Source: Primulina eburnea (Eukaryota > Streptophyta > Magnoliopsida > Lamiales > Gesneriaceae). Taken from it: a stretch of 64,000 nucleotides of DNA. The notes under the pieces are model-generated. The model searched no databases. It saw only the letters and a program-made list of their open reading frames with translations, and had not been told where the DNA came from. The stretch spans positions 124,001 to 188,000 of the forward strand of contig NW_027330864.1 in NCBI RefSeq assembly GCF_022965805.1, read 5' to 3'. Positions 1 through 11,461 of this stretch are shown piece after piece; position 1 is the first letter of the stretch, and every line of letters begins with the position of its first letter. The position numbers and the translations under genes were made by a program.

Positions 1-521
1 ACAGTTATCGATTTATATCGATGGGATATTGGCAACCACAGTTACAGATACTATTGATATCAATCCAACCATAGAAAAGAGAATACCATCGTATTGCTAT
101 CTATTGCCATTGCTATTGCTACAGTTATTGCTACGTTATTCATGTTTCAGAGTCGATGGTATTTATGATTTAAAAGCCATGTTTTACAGTGTATACTATG
201 TATCATTGCTATGTAAGAGTTCCACTTGCTGAGATTTATTCTCATTTCAGTTATTTTCATGTGATGCAGATAAGAGCGACGGACCGGGACGTTGACTGTG
301 GATGGGGGTCATATGCATACGAAGATTGGAAGGATGATTATTTTGTACCATTTTGTAACATGATCACACTAATGATATTTTGTATTTTGTTATGTCATTG
401 GAATGATCATGTTGTTATTTTGTAAACACTTTTATAAAATGTATTTTGAAACTCCTTCCATATTTTAAAGAAAAATTTATTTCCGCTGTGCATTTTATTT
501 AAAGAGGTCAGGGGTGTCACA
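1..521 (+). mobile_element. Family C Gypsy-type LTR, 3' part (left edge cut by window)
   Basis: Non-coding AT-rich sequence ending in tgtcaca at 515-521. The bases that follow (522-526, actgc) belong to a family A integrase reading frame that starts abruptly here. This is the pattern of an LTR 3' end abutting its target, and actgc is the likely target-site duplication; the left copy lies outside the window. The terminal part (TTTCCGC then a T-rich run near 478-500) resembles the ends of LTR families B and E. No PBS or PPT is visible, so orientation is inferred from that resemblance. Positions 1-170 hold short imperfect repeats of the ttgctattgcta type. Confidence 0.6.
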
Positions 522-1300
522 ACTGCTTATCATCCCCAGACAGACGGACAGTCAGAGCGGACTATCCAGACTTTAGAGGATATGCTGAGAGCTGTAGTAC
601 TAGATTTTGGTACTAGTTGGCAGGAGTCATTGCCGTTGTGTGAGTTTTCATACAACAACAGCTATCAAACGAGCATAGAGATGGCACCGTTCAAAGCGTT
701 ATACGGAAAGAAGTGCAGATCTCCGTTGTACTGGGATGATATCTCTGAGGTACCAGAGTTGGGGCCTGATATGATTCGTGAGATGACCGAGAAAGTGAAG
801 ATCATTTAGAAGAGAATGAAGACAGCACAGGATAGGCAAGCGAAGTATGCCAATATCAGACGCAGACCGTTAGTGTTTGATCAGGGAGACAGAGTATTTT
901 TGAAGATTTCACCTTTAGAAGCGTTGTCAGATTTGGCAAGAGAGGGAAATTGTCTCCTAGATACGTCGGTCCGTACGAGATCCTTGAGAAGATTGGTGAT
1001 CGAGCTTACAGACTTGCTCTTCCTCCTTCATTGTCCGGTATACATGACGTTTTTCACGTGTCGATGTTGCGCAAATATATGCCGGATGATTCTCATGTCA
1101 TTCAGCCTGACGAAGCCGAGCTAGATCAGACTCTGAGCTATGTGGAAAGACCGATACAGATTCTTGATTGGAAAGAAAAGAAGCTCAGAACCAAGACTAT
1201 TCCGCTTGTGAAGGTTCAGTGGAGTCGTCATGGCATCGAGGAAGCAACTTGGGAGACAGAGTCTGAGATGAGACAGAGGCACCCAGAGCTATTCTTTTGA
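522..1300 (+). pseudogene. A1 integrase C-terminal half and chromodomain, Tekay-type Gypsy (broken)
   Basis: Remnant of a Ty3/Gypsy polyprotein beginning inside the integrase catalytic core at [11 protein letters not shown], the region carrying the catalytic Glu. It continues through the integrase C-terminal domain ([13 protein letters not shown]) to a chromodomain-like end ([18 protein letters not shown]) of Tekay/Del style. Two lesions are visible against element A3. A CAG codon has become TAG at about 807-809. A one-base loss near 919-925 (cctttagaag where A3 has ctttcagagg) shifts the frame, so the tail is read from about 950 to 1300. It lies just upstream of a PPT and a complete LTR, in the normal order of a Gypsy element. 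The upstream gag, PR, RT and RNase H are absent, cut off by LTR C. It cannot encode a working protein. Confidence 0.92.
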
Positions 1301-1390
1301 TGTGAGTCTTTCTTCCCGTTTTGACTTTACAGTTTTGTATATACTTGTATTATTATTTGCTCATGAGTTCGAGGACGGACTCTTGTCTAA

Positions 1391-1402
1391 GAGGGGGAGA
1401 AA
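1391..1402 (+). other. Polypurine tract of A1
   Basis: gagggggagaaa lies directly before the TGTAAGG start of the 3' LTR. It primes plus-strand DNA synthesis. The same tract precedes the 3' LTRs of A2, A3, B and E. Confidence 0.85.
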
Positions 1403-3195
1403 TGTAAGGCTCGAGAATTATCAGTTTTCATCGATGTAAGACTTGAAGAGGAGAATGCGTGACATGAAAAATGAGAGTTTGAGCGAGTGGCCGAAGCCAC
1501 ACCGCCCCCGCGGTGCTAAGACTACCGCACCCGCGGTGTAGGTGATAGAAAATTGAGGAAATGTGCGAAGCAACACCGCACCCACGGTGCGTGCAAGACC
1601 GCACCCGCGGTGGTGAGACCGCACCCGCGGTGATGCAAGCGCCGCACGCGCGGTGATCGAGATTCAGAAAATATTATTGCTGCCGAGAGCTTAGCGCACC
1701 CGCGCTCTTAAACTACCGCACCCGCGGTAGTGCGTGTCACTTGAAAAGCATAAACACTCGTCCCTTTTGCATGCAATATATATTATGTGTCTTCACCTCC
1801 TCCATTTCAGAATGCTGAGGCCGAGAGAACTTCAGGGAGAGAGCTTCCATTTCTTTTGATTGTAGAGTTGTGATTGTGCGAGATTTAGCCATCCGATTTT
1901 AATTCCGAGTTCGGATTATTGATCCTTACAGCATTGGCAACGAAAGGACGTAAGTTCTTACATTTCCAGCATGTTTCGGTAGTTATGTGTTGGAAGAATT
2001 CAGATTTGAGCTTTAAATTGTGTTCTTGATATCTTGAGCTTATTATATTTACTATCGGATTGATTTTCGGATATCGTATGCTTTTGTTCGAAATTCCAGC
2101 ATGTATTATGTGAAGATTTTACAGATTCTAGCTGGTGGATTGATGTTTAGATGAGTTTATGAGTTGATTATGATTGAGCATGTTGAGATTGAGTTATCGG
2201 TATCACGAGAATACGCTGTTATGCCGTCGATTGTTACCGAGATGGAGTATTGACTTGTAAAAGATTTTGATATGAGTTATATCTTGATAGAATGCATTGT
2301 TATATTGTCATTTCAGATTAGTTTTGACAGAGTGACATTCCGACTTCGAGACTTCGAACGACGATTCGACAAGAAAGGTATAATTCATGTGGTCTTGGGA
2401 TTGCACAACTCGATTCAGATTTGATACGAGTTTCCCTAAATCACATACTAGATTATTATTACATTGATTATGTAATGTTTCGTTTATTGATTTATATTCG
2501 AGTCTTGAGATAGGAGATATTGGCAGATTTGCCAAAACTAGACGTTTCGGTGTATCGACGCATAGGAGCAGATTTGCTATATGTGTAGACCCTCGATACA
2601 GAGTTGACCGAAGTCTAGGAATAAGACGTACCGTTGCCCCGAGTGGTTGGGTAGGTGACAGACCGTCTTATTCACACCGGGATCCCTAGATTAGAAACGA
2701 GTCGAGTCAAGATTTAAATGTTGAATACAGATTTGTATTCTTCTACATGTTTAGATTTACATTCATGTTACTTGATATATGTATGCTTTTGTACATGATT
2801 ATTACATTGCATGCATCCATGTTTTATACTGGGATATGTTCTTACCGGAGTTATCCGGCTGTTGTCGTGTCTGTATGTGTGCATGGCAAAAGGTGGGGCA
2901 GGATCAGGGTCACGACGAGGATGAGAGAGTTGATAGCGTGGTGATGCCGGGTGTAGCAGCAGATTACCAGTAGTTTCTGTTTAGATTTAAACTACTTGTA
3001 TTTGAGATTCGAACACTAGTGTATGGTTGTACTAGACAGACATGTATGTACATTATGTTGTTTATTTTAGTTAACGACATGTTATGCTTTATCTATACAT
3101 TTGAATTAATGTTAAAAGCAAATTTTTGACCCACATTTTCGAACAAAGATCCAATTAAATCCCAAAAGAATTGAGTTAGAGCCCGGGTCCCCACA
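1403..3195 (+). mobile_element. A1 3' LTR, complete (1793 bp)
   Basis: Starts TGTAAGGCTCGAG after the PPT and ends GGGTCCCCACA. The ends match those of the A3 LTRs (1818 bp). U3 carries dyad repeats of the form ACCGCACCCGCGGT (1501-1729), then a TATA-like stretch (1775-1785) and a donor-like acGTAAGT (1948-1955). The next base, 3196, is already inside another family A LTR in the opposite orientation, so this LTR and the next form a giant inverted repeat. Confidence 0.9.
1501..1785 (+). promoter_or_regulatory. A1 LTR U3: CpG-rich dyad repeats and TATA box
   Basis: Several spaced copies of ACCGC(A/C)CCGCGGT, an imperfect palindrome centred on CCGCGG, occupy 1501-1729. A TATA-like gcaatatatattatg lies at about 1773-1787. 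An enhancer-plus-core-promoter role is inferred from position only. The same layout recurs in the other LTR families here. Confidence 0.6.
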
Positions 3196-4703
3196 TCCAC
3201 GCTATCAACTCTCTCTTCCTCGTCGTGACCCTGATCCTGCCCCACCTGTTGCCATGCACACATACAGACACGACAACAGCCGGATAACTCCGGTGAGAAC
3301 ATATCCCAGTATAAAACATGGATGCATGCAATGTAATAATCATGCACAATGCATAGCATATATATCAAGTAACATGAATGAAAATCTAAACATGTAGAAG
3401 AATACAATTCTGTATTCAACATTTAAATCTTGACTCGACTCGATTCTAATCTAGGGATCCCGGTGTGAATAAGACGGTCTGTCACCTACCCAACCACTCG
3501 GGGTAACGGTAAGTCTTATTCCTAGACTTCGGTCAACTCTGTATCGAGGGTCTACACATATAGCAAATCTGCTCCTATGCGTCGATACACCGAAACGTCT
3601 AGTTTTGGAAAGTCTGCCAATATCTCCTATCTCAGGACTCGAATATAAATCAATAAATAAAACATTACATAATCAAGTGTAATACAATCTAGTATGTGAT
3701 TTTGGGAAACTCGTATCAAATCTGAATCGAGTTGTGAAATCCCAAGACCACATGAATTATACCTTTCTTGTCGAATAGTCGATCGAAGTCTCAAAGTCGG
3801 AATGTCAACTCTGCCAAGATTAATCTGAAATGGGATAATAAATGTGCTATATATATCAAAACACAACTCAACCATCTTGTACAACTCAAGAATCACATTT
3901 GGTATCAAATCGACGGCATAACGACGTATTTCTTCAATACCGATAATACAATCTCACTACAACAATATCATAATCAATCCCAACAACTTATAATCTCATC
4001 TAAACATCAATCCACCAGCTAGAATCTGTAAAATCTTCACATAATACAGGCTGGAATTTCGAACAAAAGCATACGATATCCGAAAATCAATCCGATAGTA
4101 AATATAACAAGCTCAAGATATCAAGAACACAATCTAAAGCTCAAATCTGAATTCTTCCAACACATAACTACCGAAACATGCTGGAAATAACTGAAACTTA
4201 CATCCTTGAATAGCAAATGATGAGAGGAATTCAAAACCGAAGTCGTATCCGAAATCGGATGGCTAACTTCTTCAAAACCACAAGTTCAAATCAAAAAGGA
4301 CATGAAGCTTTCTCCTAAGCATCCTCTCGGCTCTCAGTTTTCTGAAATGGAAGGAATGAAAGACACATAATCTATATTGCATGGGAAGGAACAAGTGTCT
4401 TTATTTTTCAACTAGCACGTATGACCGCGGGTGCGGTAGCTTAGGAGCGCGGGTGCGCTGTGCTCACGGCAGCCCCATGATTTTCCAAAATTCAATGACC
4501 GCGGGTGCGGTCATGTTATTACCGCGGGTGCGGTGTCTGTTCGTACGATTTCACCAATTTTCTATCAAGGCACCGCGGGTGCGGTCCTTCCTGTACCGCG
4601 GGTGCGGTGTGGCTTCGGCCCTGCTGCTGAACATCTCATAATTCATGCATTCTTATTTCTACAATTCTAACATCAATAATACTGATAATTCTCGAGCCTT
4701 ACA
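3196..4703 (-). mobile_element. A2 3' LTR, lacking about the last 280 bp
   Basis: Reads on the minus strand from TGTAAGGCTCGAG (ending at 4703) and stops at 3196, inside the region that in intact copies continues to GGGTCCCCACA. It is nearly the reverse complement of 1403-2942. CCGCGG-centred repeats lie at 4423-4609 and a TATA-like stretch near 4365-4380. The truncation abuts the end of A1, so either A1 inserted here or an inversion or deletion joined the two. Confidence 0.88.
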
Positions 4704-4715
4704 TTTCTCCCCCTC
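4704..4715 (-). other. Polypurine tract of A2
   Basis: tttctccccctc on the plus strand (GAGGGGGAGAAA in sense) sits directly inside the 3' LTR boundary. Confidence 0.85.
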
Positions 4716-4805
4716 TTAGCCAAGAGTTCGTCCTCGAACTCATAAGTAAGTAATCGTGCAAGTATATACAAAATTGTAATGTCAAAACGGGAAGAAAGAC
4801 TCACA

Positions 4806-7800
4806 TCATAAGAATAGCTCAGGATGCCTTTGTCTCATCTCAGACTCTGTCTCCCAAGTTGCTTCCTCGATGCCATGATGACTCCACTGAACCTTCACAA
4901 GCGGAATGGTCTTGGTTCTAAGTTGTTTCTCTTTCCGATCAAGAATCTGTATCGGTCTTTCAACATAGCTCAGAGTCTGATCTAGCTCGGCTTCGTCAGG
5001 TTGAATGACATGAGAACCATCTGGCATATATCTGTGCAACATCGATACATGAAAAACATCATGTATACCGGACAGTGAAGGAGGAAGAGCAAGTCTGTAA
5101 GCTCGATCGCCAATCTTCTCAAGGATCTCATACGGACCGACGTATCTAGGAGACAATTTCCCACGCTTGCCAAATCTGACAACTCCTCTGAAAGGGGAAA
5201 TCTTCAAAAATACTCTGTCTCCCTACTCAAATACTAACGGTCTGCGTCTGATATTGGCGTATTTCGCTTGCCTATCCTGTGCTGTCTTCATTCTCTTCTG
5301 AATGATCTTCACTTTCTCGGTCATCTCACGAATCATATCAGGCCCCAACTCTGGTACCTCAGATATATCATCCCAGTACAACGGAGATCTGCACTTCTTT
5401 CCGTATAGAGCTTCGAACGGTGCCATCTCTATGCTCGTCTGATAGCTGTTGTTGTATGAAAACTCACACAACGGCAATGAATCTTGCCAACTAGTACCAA
5501 AGTCTAGTACTACAGCTCTCAGCATGTCTTCTAAAGTCTGGATAGTCCGCTCTGACTGTCCGTCTGTCTGGGATGATAAGCAGTGCTCAGGTGTAAAGTC
5601 GTACCTAAAGCCTGCTGCAAACTGTGCCAAAAGTGAGAAGTAAATCGTGGATCACGATCTGATACGATCGACTTCGGCACACCATGCAATCTGACGACCT
5701 CTCTGACATATAATTCTGCCATCTGATCGTGACGATAGGTCATTCTGTACGGAATAAAGTACGCTGATTTGGTCAGTCTGTCTATCACAACCCAAATCGC
5801 GTCACAGCCCCGCGAAGATCGAGGTAACTTCGTCACGAAATCCATGGAAATGTGGTCTCATTTCCATTCAGGAACCGACAAACTCTGAAGTAAACCTCCG
5901 GGTTTCTTCCGCTCTGCCTTCACCTGTTGGCAATTCAGACATCTAGACACAAATTCTGCAATATCTGTCTTCATCTGCTTCCACCAGAATTGTGTCTTCA
6001 AGTCATTGTACATCTTCCTGCCACCAGGATGAATGCTGAATCGACTACAGTGTGCCTCTGACATGATCTGTCGTCTCAAATCTGAAACATCTGGCACCAC
6101 TAGACGGTTATTCACATACAGAATAGAATCTCTAACATGATACTCTGATATATGACCAGCTCTGACCATATTAATCGATCTCTGAACGCTCGGATCAGTT
6201 CTCTGTGCTTCTTTGATCCTCAAAATCAAATCTGGCTCAATCTGAATCGCAGCAAGTCGCAACGGTCTACTAACTGTATCAAATGTCAATCCGGACAAGC
6301 AACAATCTTCTACTAAATTTGATACACCTACAGTCGACAAGGAAAGAGCACATACCTTTCGACTCAAGGCGTCTGCCGCTGCATTCGACTTCCCTGGATA
6401 GTACTTGATCTCGCAATCAAAATCTTTCAACAGATCAAGCCATCGTCGCTGCCTCATATTCAACTCTGACTGAGAAAAGAGATACTTCAGGCTCTTATGA
6501 TCTGAATAGATCTCAAATTTCTCGCCATACAGATAATGACGCCAGATCTTCAAGGCAAAGACAATCGCCGCCAATTCAAGATCATGAATCGGGTAACGGG
6601 TCTCGTGCGGCTTCAGCTGTCTAGAGGCGTACGCTATCACGTGTCCTCGCTGCATAAGAACACATCCTAGCCCTCTGTGAGATGCATCACAATATACAAC
6701 GAACTCACCTGTATCGGTAGGAATCGTCAAGACAGGCGCACTAGTCAGCCTCTTCTTCAGCTCAACAAAACTACTCTCGCACTCTTCTGACCACACAAAT
6801 GGCATGTTCTTCTGTGTCAACTGAGTGATAGGCTTCACTATACTGGAGAAGTCTCGAATAAAACGTCGATAATACCCGGCTAGACCCATGAAACTGCGTA
6901 TCTCTGGCACAGAAGTCGGTCTCGGCCAACTGATCACAGCCTCAACTTTACTCGGATCTACCGCAATACCCTCTCCAGATATAATATGCCCCAAGAAGAC
7001 AACCTGTCGCAGCCAGAATTCACATTTGGACAGTTTGGCATACAACCGCTCATGTCTCAAAATCTTCAATACAATCCTCAGGTGATCTACATGCTCAGTC
7101 AAACTCTTCGAATACACCAAAATGTCGTCAATAAACACAATCACAAAATCATCTAAATATCTCTGAAAAATGCGGTTCATCAAACTCATAAACACCGCAG
7201 GTGCATTCGTCAAACCAAAAGGCATAACAACAAACTCGTAATGTCCATACCTGGTTCGGAATGCAGTCTTCGGTATATCAACATCTCTAACTCGGAGCTG
7301 ATGATACCCTGATCTCAAATCGATCTTCGAATATACAGAAGATCCCTGTAACTGATCAAACAAGTCGTCGATGCGAGGCAAAGGATACTTATTCTTCACG
7401 GTTTCCTTGTTCAGCTGTCTGTAATCAATACGCATCGAACCATCTTTCTTTCGAACGAAAAGCACCGGAGCACCCCAAGGAGATACACTGGGTCTGATAT
7501 ATCCCTTGGACAAAAGATCCTCCAACTGTGCTTTCAACTCTTTCAGCTCTATCGGCGCCATCCTATACGGAGCTCTCGAAATAGGAACAGAACCGGGCAT
7601 AAGATCTATGCTGAAATCAACCTCTCGAACCGGAGGCAACCCTGAAATCTCATCAGGAAAAACATCTGCAAACTCGCAAACCACTGGCAGATCTGCCAAT
7701 GCTGGGCTCGACTTCAGTAGATCTACTGAATATACGAGAAAGCCCTCTGCTCCTTTCTGAAGCAATCTACTCATAGTCAGAGCAGATACTAAGGGAATCC

Positions 7801-8628
7801 GAGATCTGGAACCCTTGCCATAGAATTTCCACTCAGCTGTCATTTCGGGTCTGAATCTGACAATCTTGTGGAAACAATCCACAGTGGCCCTGTACTTGGT
7901 TAACATATCTATGCCAACTATACAATCAAAATCAGCTAAGCCAAGTACTACACAATCAAGATCGATCTCATGCCCTTCAAACTGAAGCATACAGTGTCTA
8001 ACAGTAGTTACAGAAATCAAACCACTCCCCAACGGAGAAACTATAGACACTACTGTAGACATCGACTCAACAGGTAATGCATGTCTCAATGCAAAATGTT
8101 CAGAGATGAATGTATGAGATGCACCTGTGTCAATCAACACATATGCAGGATAACCGCAAAGAAAACAGTTACCTGCAATGACATCATCTGGCGCCTCCTG
8201 CGCCTGCTCCTCTGTCAGGGCAAAAACACGTGCCTGCTGTCTGGGAGGCTGAATCAGTGTACAGAAGATGCCTGTCTCTCCATCTGTGGCAATGCAGCAG
8301 ACGATCCTGCACTCTGGAATCGCTGAGAACTCCTCTGTGGGCACACTCTGGCGAAATGCCCCTGCTGTTTGCAGATGTTGCAGCGTCCCAGAACTCCTTG
8401 ACACTGCTCCGTGGTATGTCGCCCTCCGCACGAACCACAGTATGCGCCACTATAATCTGAACCCTGACCTCTCTGTCGAGATCCACTCGAACTCGATGAA
8501 CTACTCCCAGATTTCTTAAACTGTTTGCCCTTAGCCTTCAGGAATTCTTTCTTGCCACTACCACTAGCTCCACTGTCAAAACGAGGAGGAGGTGGTGGAA
8601 ACTGTACGGTCGTAGACTGTGGCGGTCT
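4806..8628 (-). pseudogene. A2 pol (PR-RT-RNaseH-IN-chromodomain), Tekay-type Gypsy, multiply broken
   Basis: Minus-strand polyprotein remnant. In order: zinc-knuckle remnants (about 8300-8450), protease [15 protein letters not shown] with [11 protein letters not shown], RNase H from [12 protein letters not shown] to DALSRK, integrase zinc domain ([10 protein letters not shown]), catalytic core ([26 protein letters not shown]) and chromodomain to 4806. Lesions against A3: a deletion of about 60 bp near 8250 that shifts frame; a 6-bp loss in RT ([12 protein letters not shown] lacks Leu-Cys before IDY); TGG to TGA after PEWK (5858-5860); a one-base loss near 5571; and CAG to TAG at about 5223. 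The longest open piece is 5858-8431. It is non-functional as it stands. A4 (46620-49655) shares the gag stop, the knuckle-region deletion and the RT deletion, so the two are duplicates and not independent insertions. Confidence 0.93.
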
Positions 8629-9264
8629 CTACCCCTGAACACCGTAGGAAGCTCCTCGCTGCCTGATCAAGCCAGCCTCTACTCCCTTCGCTCGGTTCAG
8701 TGCCTCTGAAAAAGTGTTAGGCCGTCCCGTGTTCACCAAAGTAAAAACATCTGGGTTCAACCCGTTGATGAACTGATCGGCCACTGCCTCGTCGTTCCCG
8801 GCTACATGCGGTGCAAATCGTAGCAAAGCAGAAAATTTAGCAACATACTCTTCGATGTTCCACTGTCCCTGTCTCAGATTCGCAAATTCAGCTCCTTTAC
8901 CTTTCCGGTAGGAGACGGGGAAGAAACGCTGATAGAACTCATCCTTGAAGACTTTCCACGTGATGTCAATGCCTCGGTGCTCCAAGGCTCTCTTCGTCGT
9001 CAACCACCAGCTCTTGGCAACCTCTTGCATCTGATGCCCTATCAGTTTCACACGTCGCTCATCAGTATAGGCCAAAGACTCAAACAACATCTCAATATCA
9101 TCAAGCCAGCTCTCGCACTCTACTGCACTCTTTGTGCCCTTCAGAGTAGGCGGATGGAAAGACTGAAATCTCTTCAATAAGGTCTCCATCGGCGTAGCGG
9201 TAACATCCATCTGTGCACCAGACGTGCTACCCTGCTCTGGCTGTGGTATACGTCTAGGCGGCAT
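8629..9264 (-). pseudogene. A2 gag N-terminal part (capsid region)
   Basis: The open frame begins at ATG 9262-9264 (MPPRRIPQPEQGSTSG). It covers the retrotransposon gag core: ESWLDDIEMLFE, KSWWLTTKRALEHRG, FYQRFFPVSYR, GAEFANLRQGQWNIEEYV, ADQFINGLNPDVF. It ends at TAG 8629-8631 after GVQG, where A3 reads Gln. The zinc-knuckle part of gag lies beyond in another frame. An upstream in-frame TTG at 9277-9279 also opens the frame. I prefer the ATG because it matches the start in A3 and E and follows an acceptor-like ATCAG. In an intact element this protein would form the virus-like particle that packages genomic RNA. Confidence 0.9.
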
Positions 9265-9502
9265 AAATCTGATTATCAAACTGATTAGTACACAATCAAT
9301 ATCATCTGTCTCAGCCCTCCTCTGATCATATACCTCTGATCGAGAATCGGTTCTGATTCAGGCTTGGAATGCTGTAAATCAATTCAGGTAATACAACAAC
9401 ATATGATAGGAAAGCAGTAAACCATGCTAGCATCTCAAAAGCAAGGAAGATGACTCGATCTACCCCGCTCATTCTATTCTATCTCAGTCTACGGAACCTA
9501 TT

Positions 9503-9514
9503 GCTCTGATACCA
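9503..9514 (-). other. Primer-binding site of A2 (tRNA-iMet)
   Basis: The sense strand reads TGGTATCAGAGC, complementary to the 3' end of plant initiator tRNA-Met. It lies five bases inside the 5' LTR. Confidence 0.88.
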
Positions 9515-9519
9515 CCTGT

Positions 9520-9638
9520 TGTGGGGACCCGGGCTCTAACTCAATTCTTTTGGGATTTAATTGGATCTTTGTTCGAAAATGTGGGTCAAAAATTTGCTTT
9601 TAACATCAATTCAAATGTATTAGCGAAAGCAACACATG
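9520..9638 (-). mobile_element. A2 5' LTR, U5-terminal fragment
   Basis: Starts TGTGGGGACCCGGGC (plus strand), the reverse complement of the family A LTR 3' end. It is interrupted at 9638 by a family B solo LTR and resumes at 12002. Confidence 0.9.
9634..9638. repeat. Target-site duplication acatg, left copy
   Basis: acatg directly precedes solo LTR B1 and is repeated at 12002-12006. A3 has a single catat-like site here. Confidence 0.88.
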
Positions 9639-10178
9639 TGTGGGGACCCGGACGCTAATCAAGTTCTTAATCATCATTGGGACTAATTAATCAATTATAA
9701 AACAGGGTCTAAATTTTTTTTTTCTTTTTAAATTGCGGAACGTAGTGAAATAAAACATATATACATCTCAGTATATAAAATACAAATCCTGTATTACAAA
9801 ACATTTATTCAAACTAGAGTTTAACAACTAATGTCAAGTGTTCAAACCCTATCTCAGATCAAAGTCCGAAGTCTCCACTCTAACTCGATCTCTCCTCATC
9901 TCCTTGACCCTGAACCTGTCCCACCTGTTGTCAAGTACACATACAGACAAGACAACAGCCGGATAAACCGGTGAGAATAACTCCCAGTATAAATCAATGA
10001 AACATGCAATCATATAAACAAATATAAAGCATGTAATCAGGTATCAACAATATGTAACAAATTTGAAACATAATTAATAGCACCCTGTCAACAATACTCG
10101 TAGCTACATAATTCAGACTAGACTCAATCCTAGTCTAGGGATCCCGATTCCAGAATTTGGTATGCATATATCGACTAT

Positions 10179-10586
10179 CAGTAATAGAAAAGACTCCAGT
10201 TCTATCCACGCCGATATAGTATCGATTAACAGTAATAGAAAAGACTCCAGTTCTATCCACACCGATACAGTATCGATTAACAGTAATAGACGAAGCCCTG
10301 ATTCTATCCACATTGATATATTATCGATTAACAGTAATAGAGCAAGCCTTGATTCTATCCACATTGATAGGATATCGATTACCAGTAATAGAACAAAGTC
10401 CGATTCTTTTCACATCGATATAACATCGATTGACAGTAATAGAAGGAACGATGAATCTATCCACATCGACATAATATCAATCAACAGTAATAGAATAAGC
10501 TATACATCTATCCACATCGATATAATATCAACTAACAGTAATAGAAGAAGCTATCAATCTATCCACATCGATAACCAACATCCAGT
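10179..10586. repeat. 51-bp minisatellite in LTR B1, about 8 units
   Basis: Units begin cagtaatagaa and end near tatcgattaa, with starts 51 bp apart from 10179 to 10536. Because 51 is a multiple of three, a 171-residue frame with a 17-residue periodicity (SIHIDI..INSNR) stays open on the plus strand. That strand is antisense to the element, and I regard the frame as fortuitous. Confidence 0.85.
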
Positions 10587-11312
10587 GACAGTCTTTGGCA
10601 CATCCGCCAATACCCATCTTATGACATCGTGCAATGTGCCCGTGGCGATCCCACCACTAACGGCACTTATGTCATAAGATTACTCCTCTAATACCTGCTG
10701 TCTAAAATCAAGAGAACAAGTATATCAATCAATCAATGCAAATATCAATGCAATAAAGTAAAGTATGTGATTTAGGGAAACCTAAGTCTAAACCGACTCA
10801 AGTCCATCTCCCAATACCACATTGACTTATACCTTTGTCTTCATGATCTGACGAAGACGAAGACTCCATTTCACGTCTGTCCATGTCAATCTGAATTCAC
10901 AATATCGAATAGACTGTGTCAATCTACAACTCAATTCAAAGCCCGTTCTGATCAATATCAATACCAATTTCTATATCAATTCTGTACAATCCCGCAATCC
11001 CGGCAATACCATATCAGTACAAACAAATCAACAATTCATCTAATCCCAATCTGGTTAATATCAATATATCCAGTGATACAGTACAAATCAGATATCAATC
11101 ACAGTATCACAAAATCAATAATACCATGATTCGGATATCAATTCAGTATATTACAATCGAATAACCTCTGAAAATTCATAACAATTCCATACATAGTCCG
11201 TTCTTCAATCTGACTTCAGATATACGATGTCTACTATGTCAAGAGCGTCATATCTAACTCCTATTCAATTTAGACAATATCATAAATTCAAAACATGTCT
11301 AAACGTAGCAAA

Positions 11313-11320
11313 ACTTACGT
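11313..11320 (-). other. Donor-like splice site in LTR B1
   Basis: acttacgt on the plus strand gives ACGTAAGT in sense. It lies about 150-170 nt downstream of the (TA)n TATA region and within a block conserved with family E (CTGGACGTAAGTTTT). Confidence 0.45.
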
Positions 11321-11456
11321 CCAGTTGTAGTCTACGTTGATAGGAACTCGGTACTGAATTCGGATTTAAAATCTGACGGACGGATCGATCGCACGTTGAA
11401 ATCAAAAAATCAAATTCAAAGCTTTCCTCTCGATTCCGATTTCTGAAGATTACGTT

Positions 11457-11461
<5 letters not shown>

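Noticed and set aside
8230..8519. Plus-strand frames opposite the A2/A4 zinc-knuckle region (also 48621-48910)
   Set aside because: Shadows of the minus-strand gag-pol; same composition, no family features.
9503..9514. tRNA-like sequence at the PBS sites
   Set aside because: Only 12 bases complementary to the tRNA-Met 3' end are present; there is no tRNA fold.
10162..10677. 171-residue open frame with 17-residue repeats in LTR-B (also at 31878 and 50479)
   Set aside because: It is the antisense reading of a 51-bp non-coding minisatellite inside an LTR; openness follows from the period being a multiple of three.
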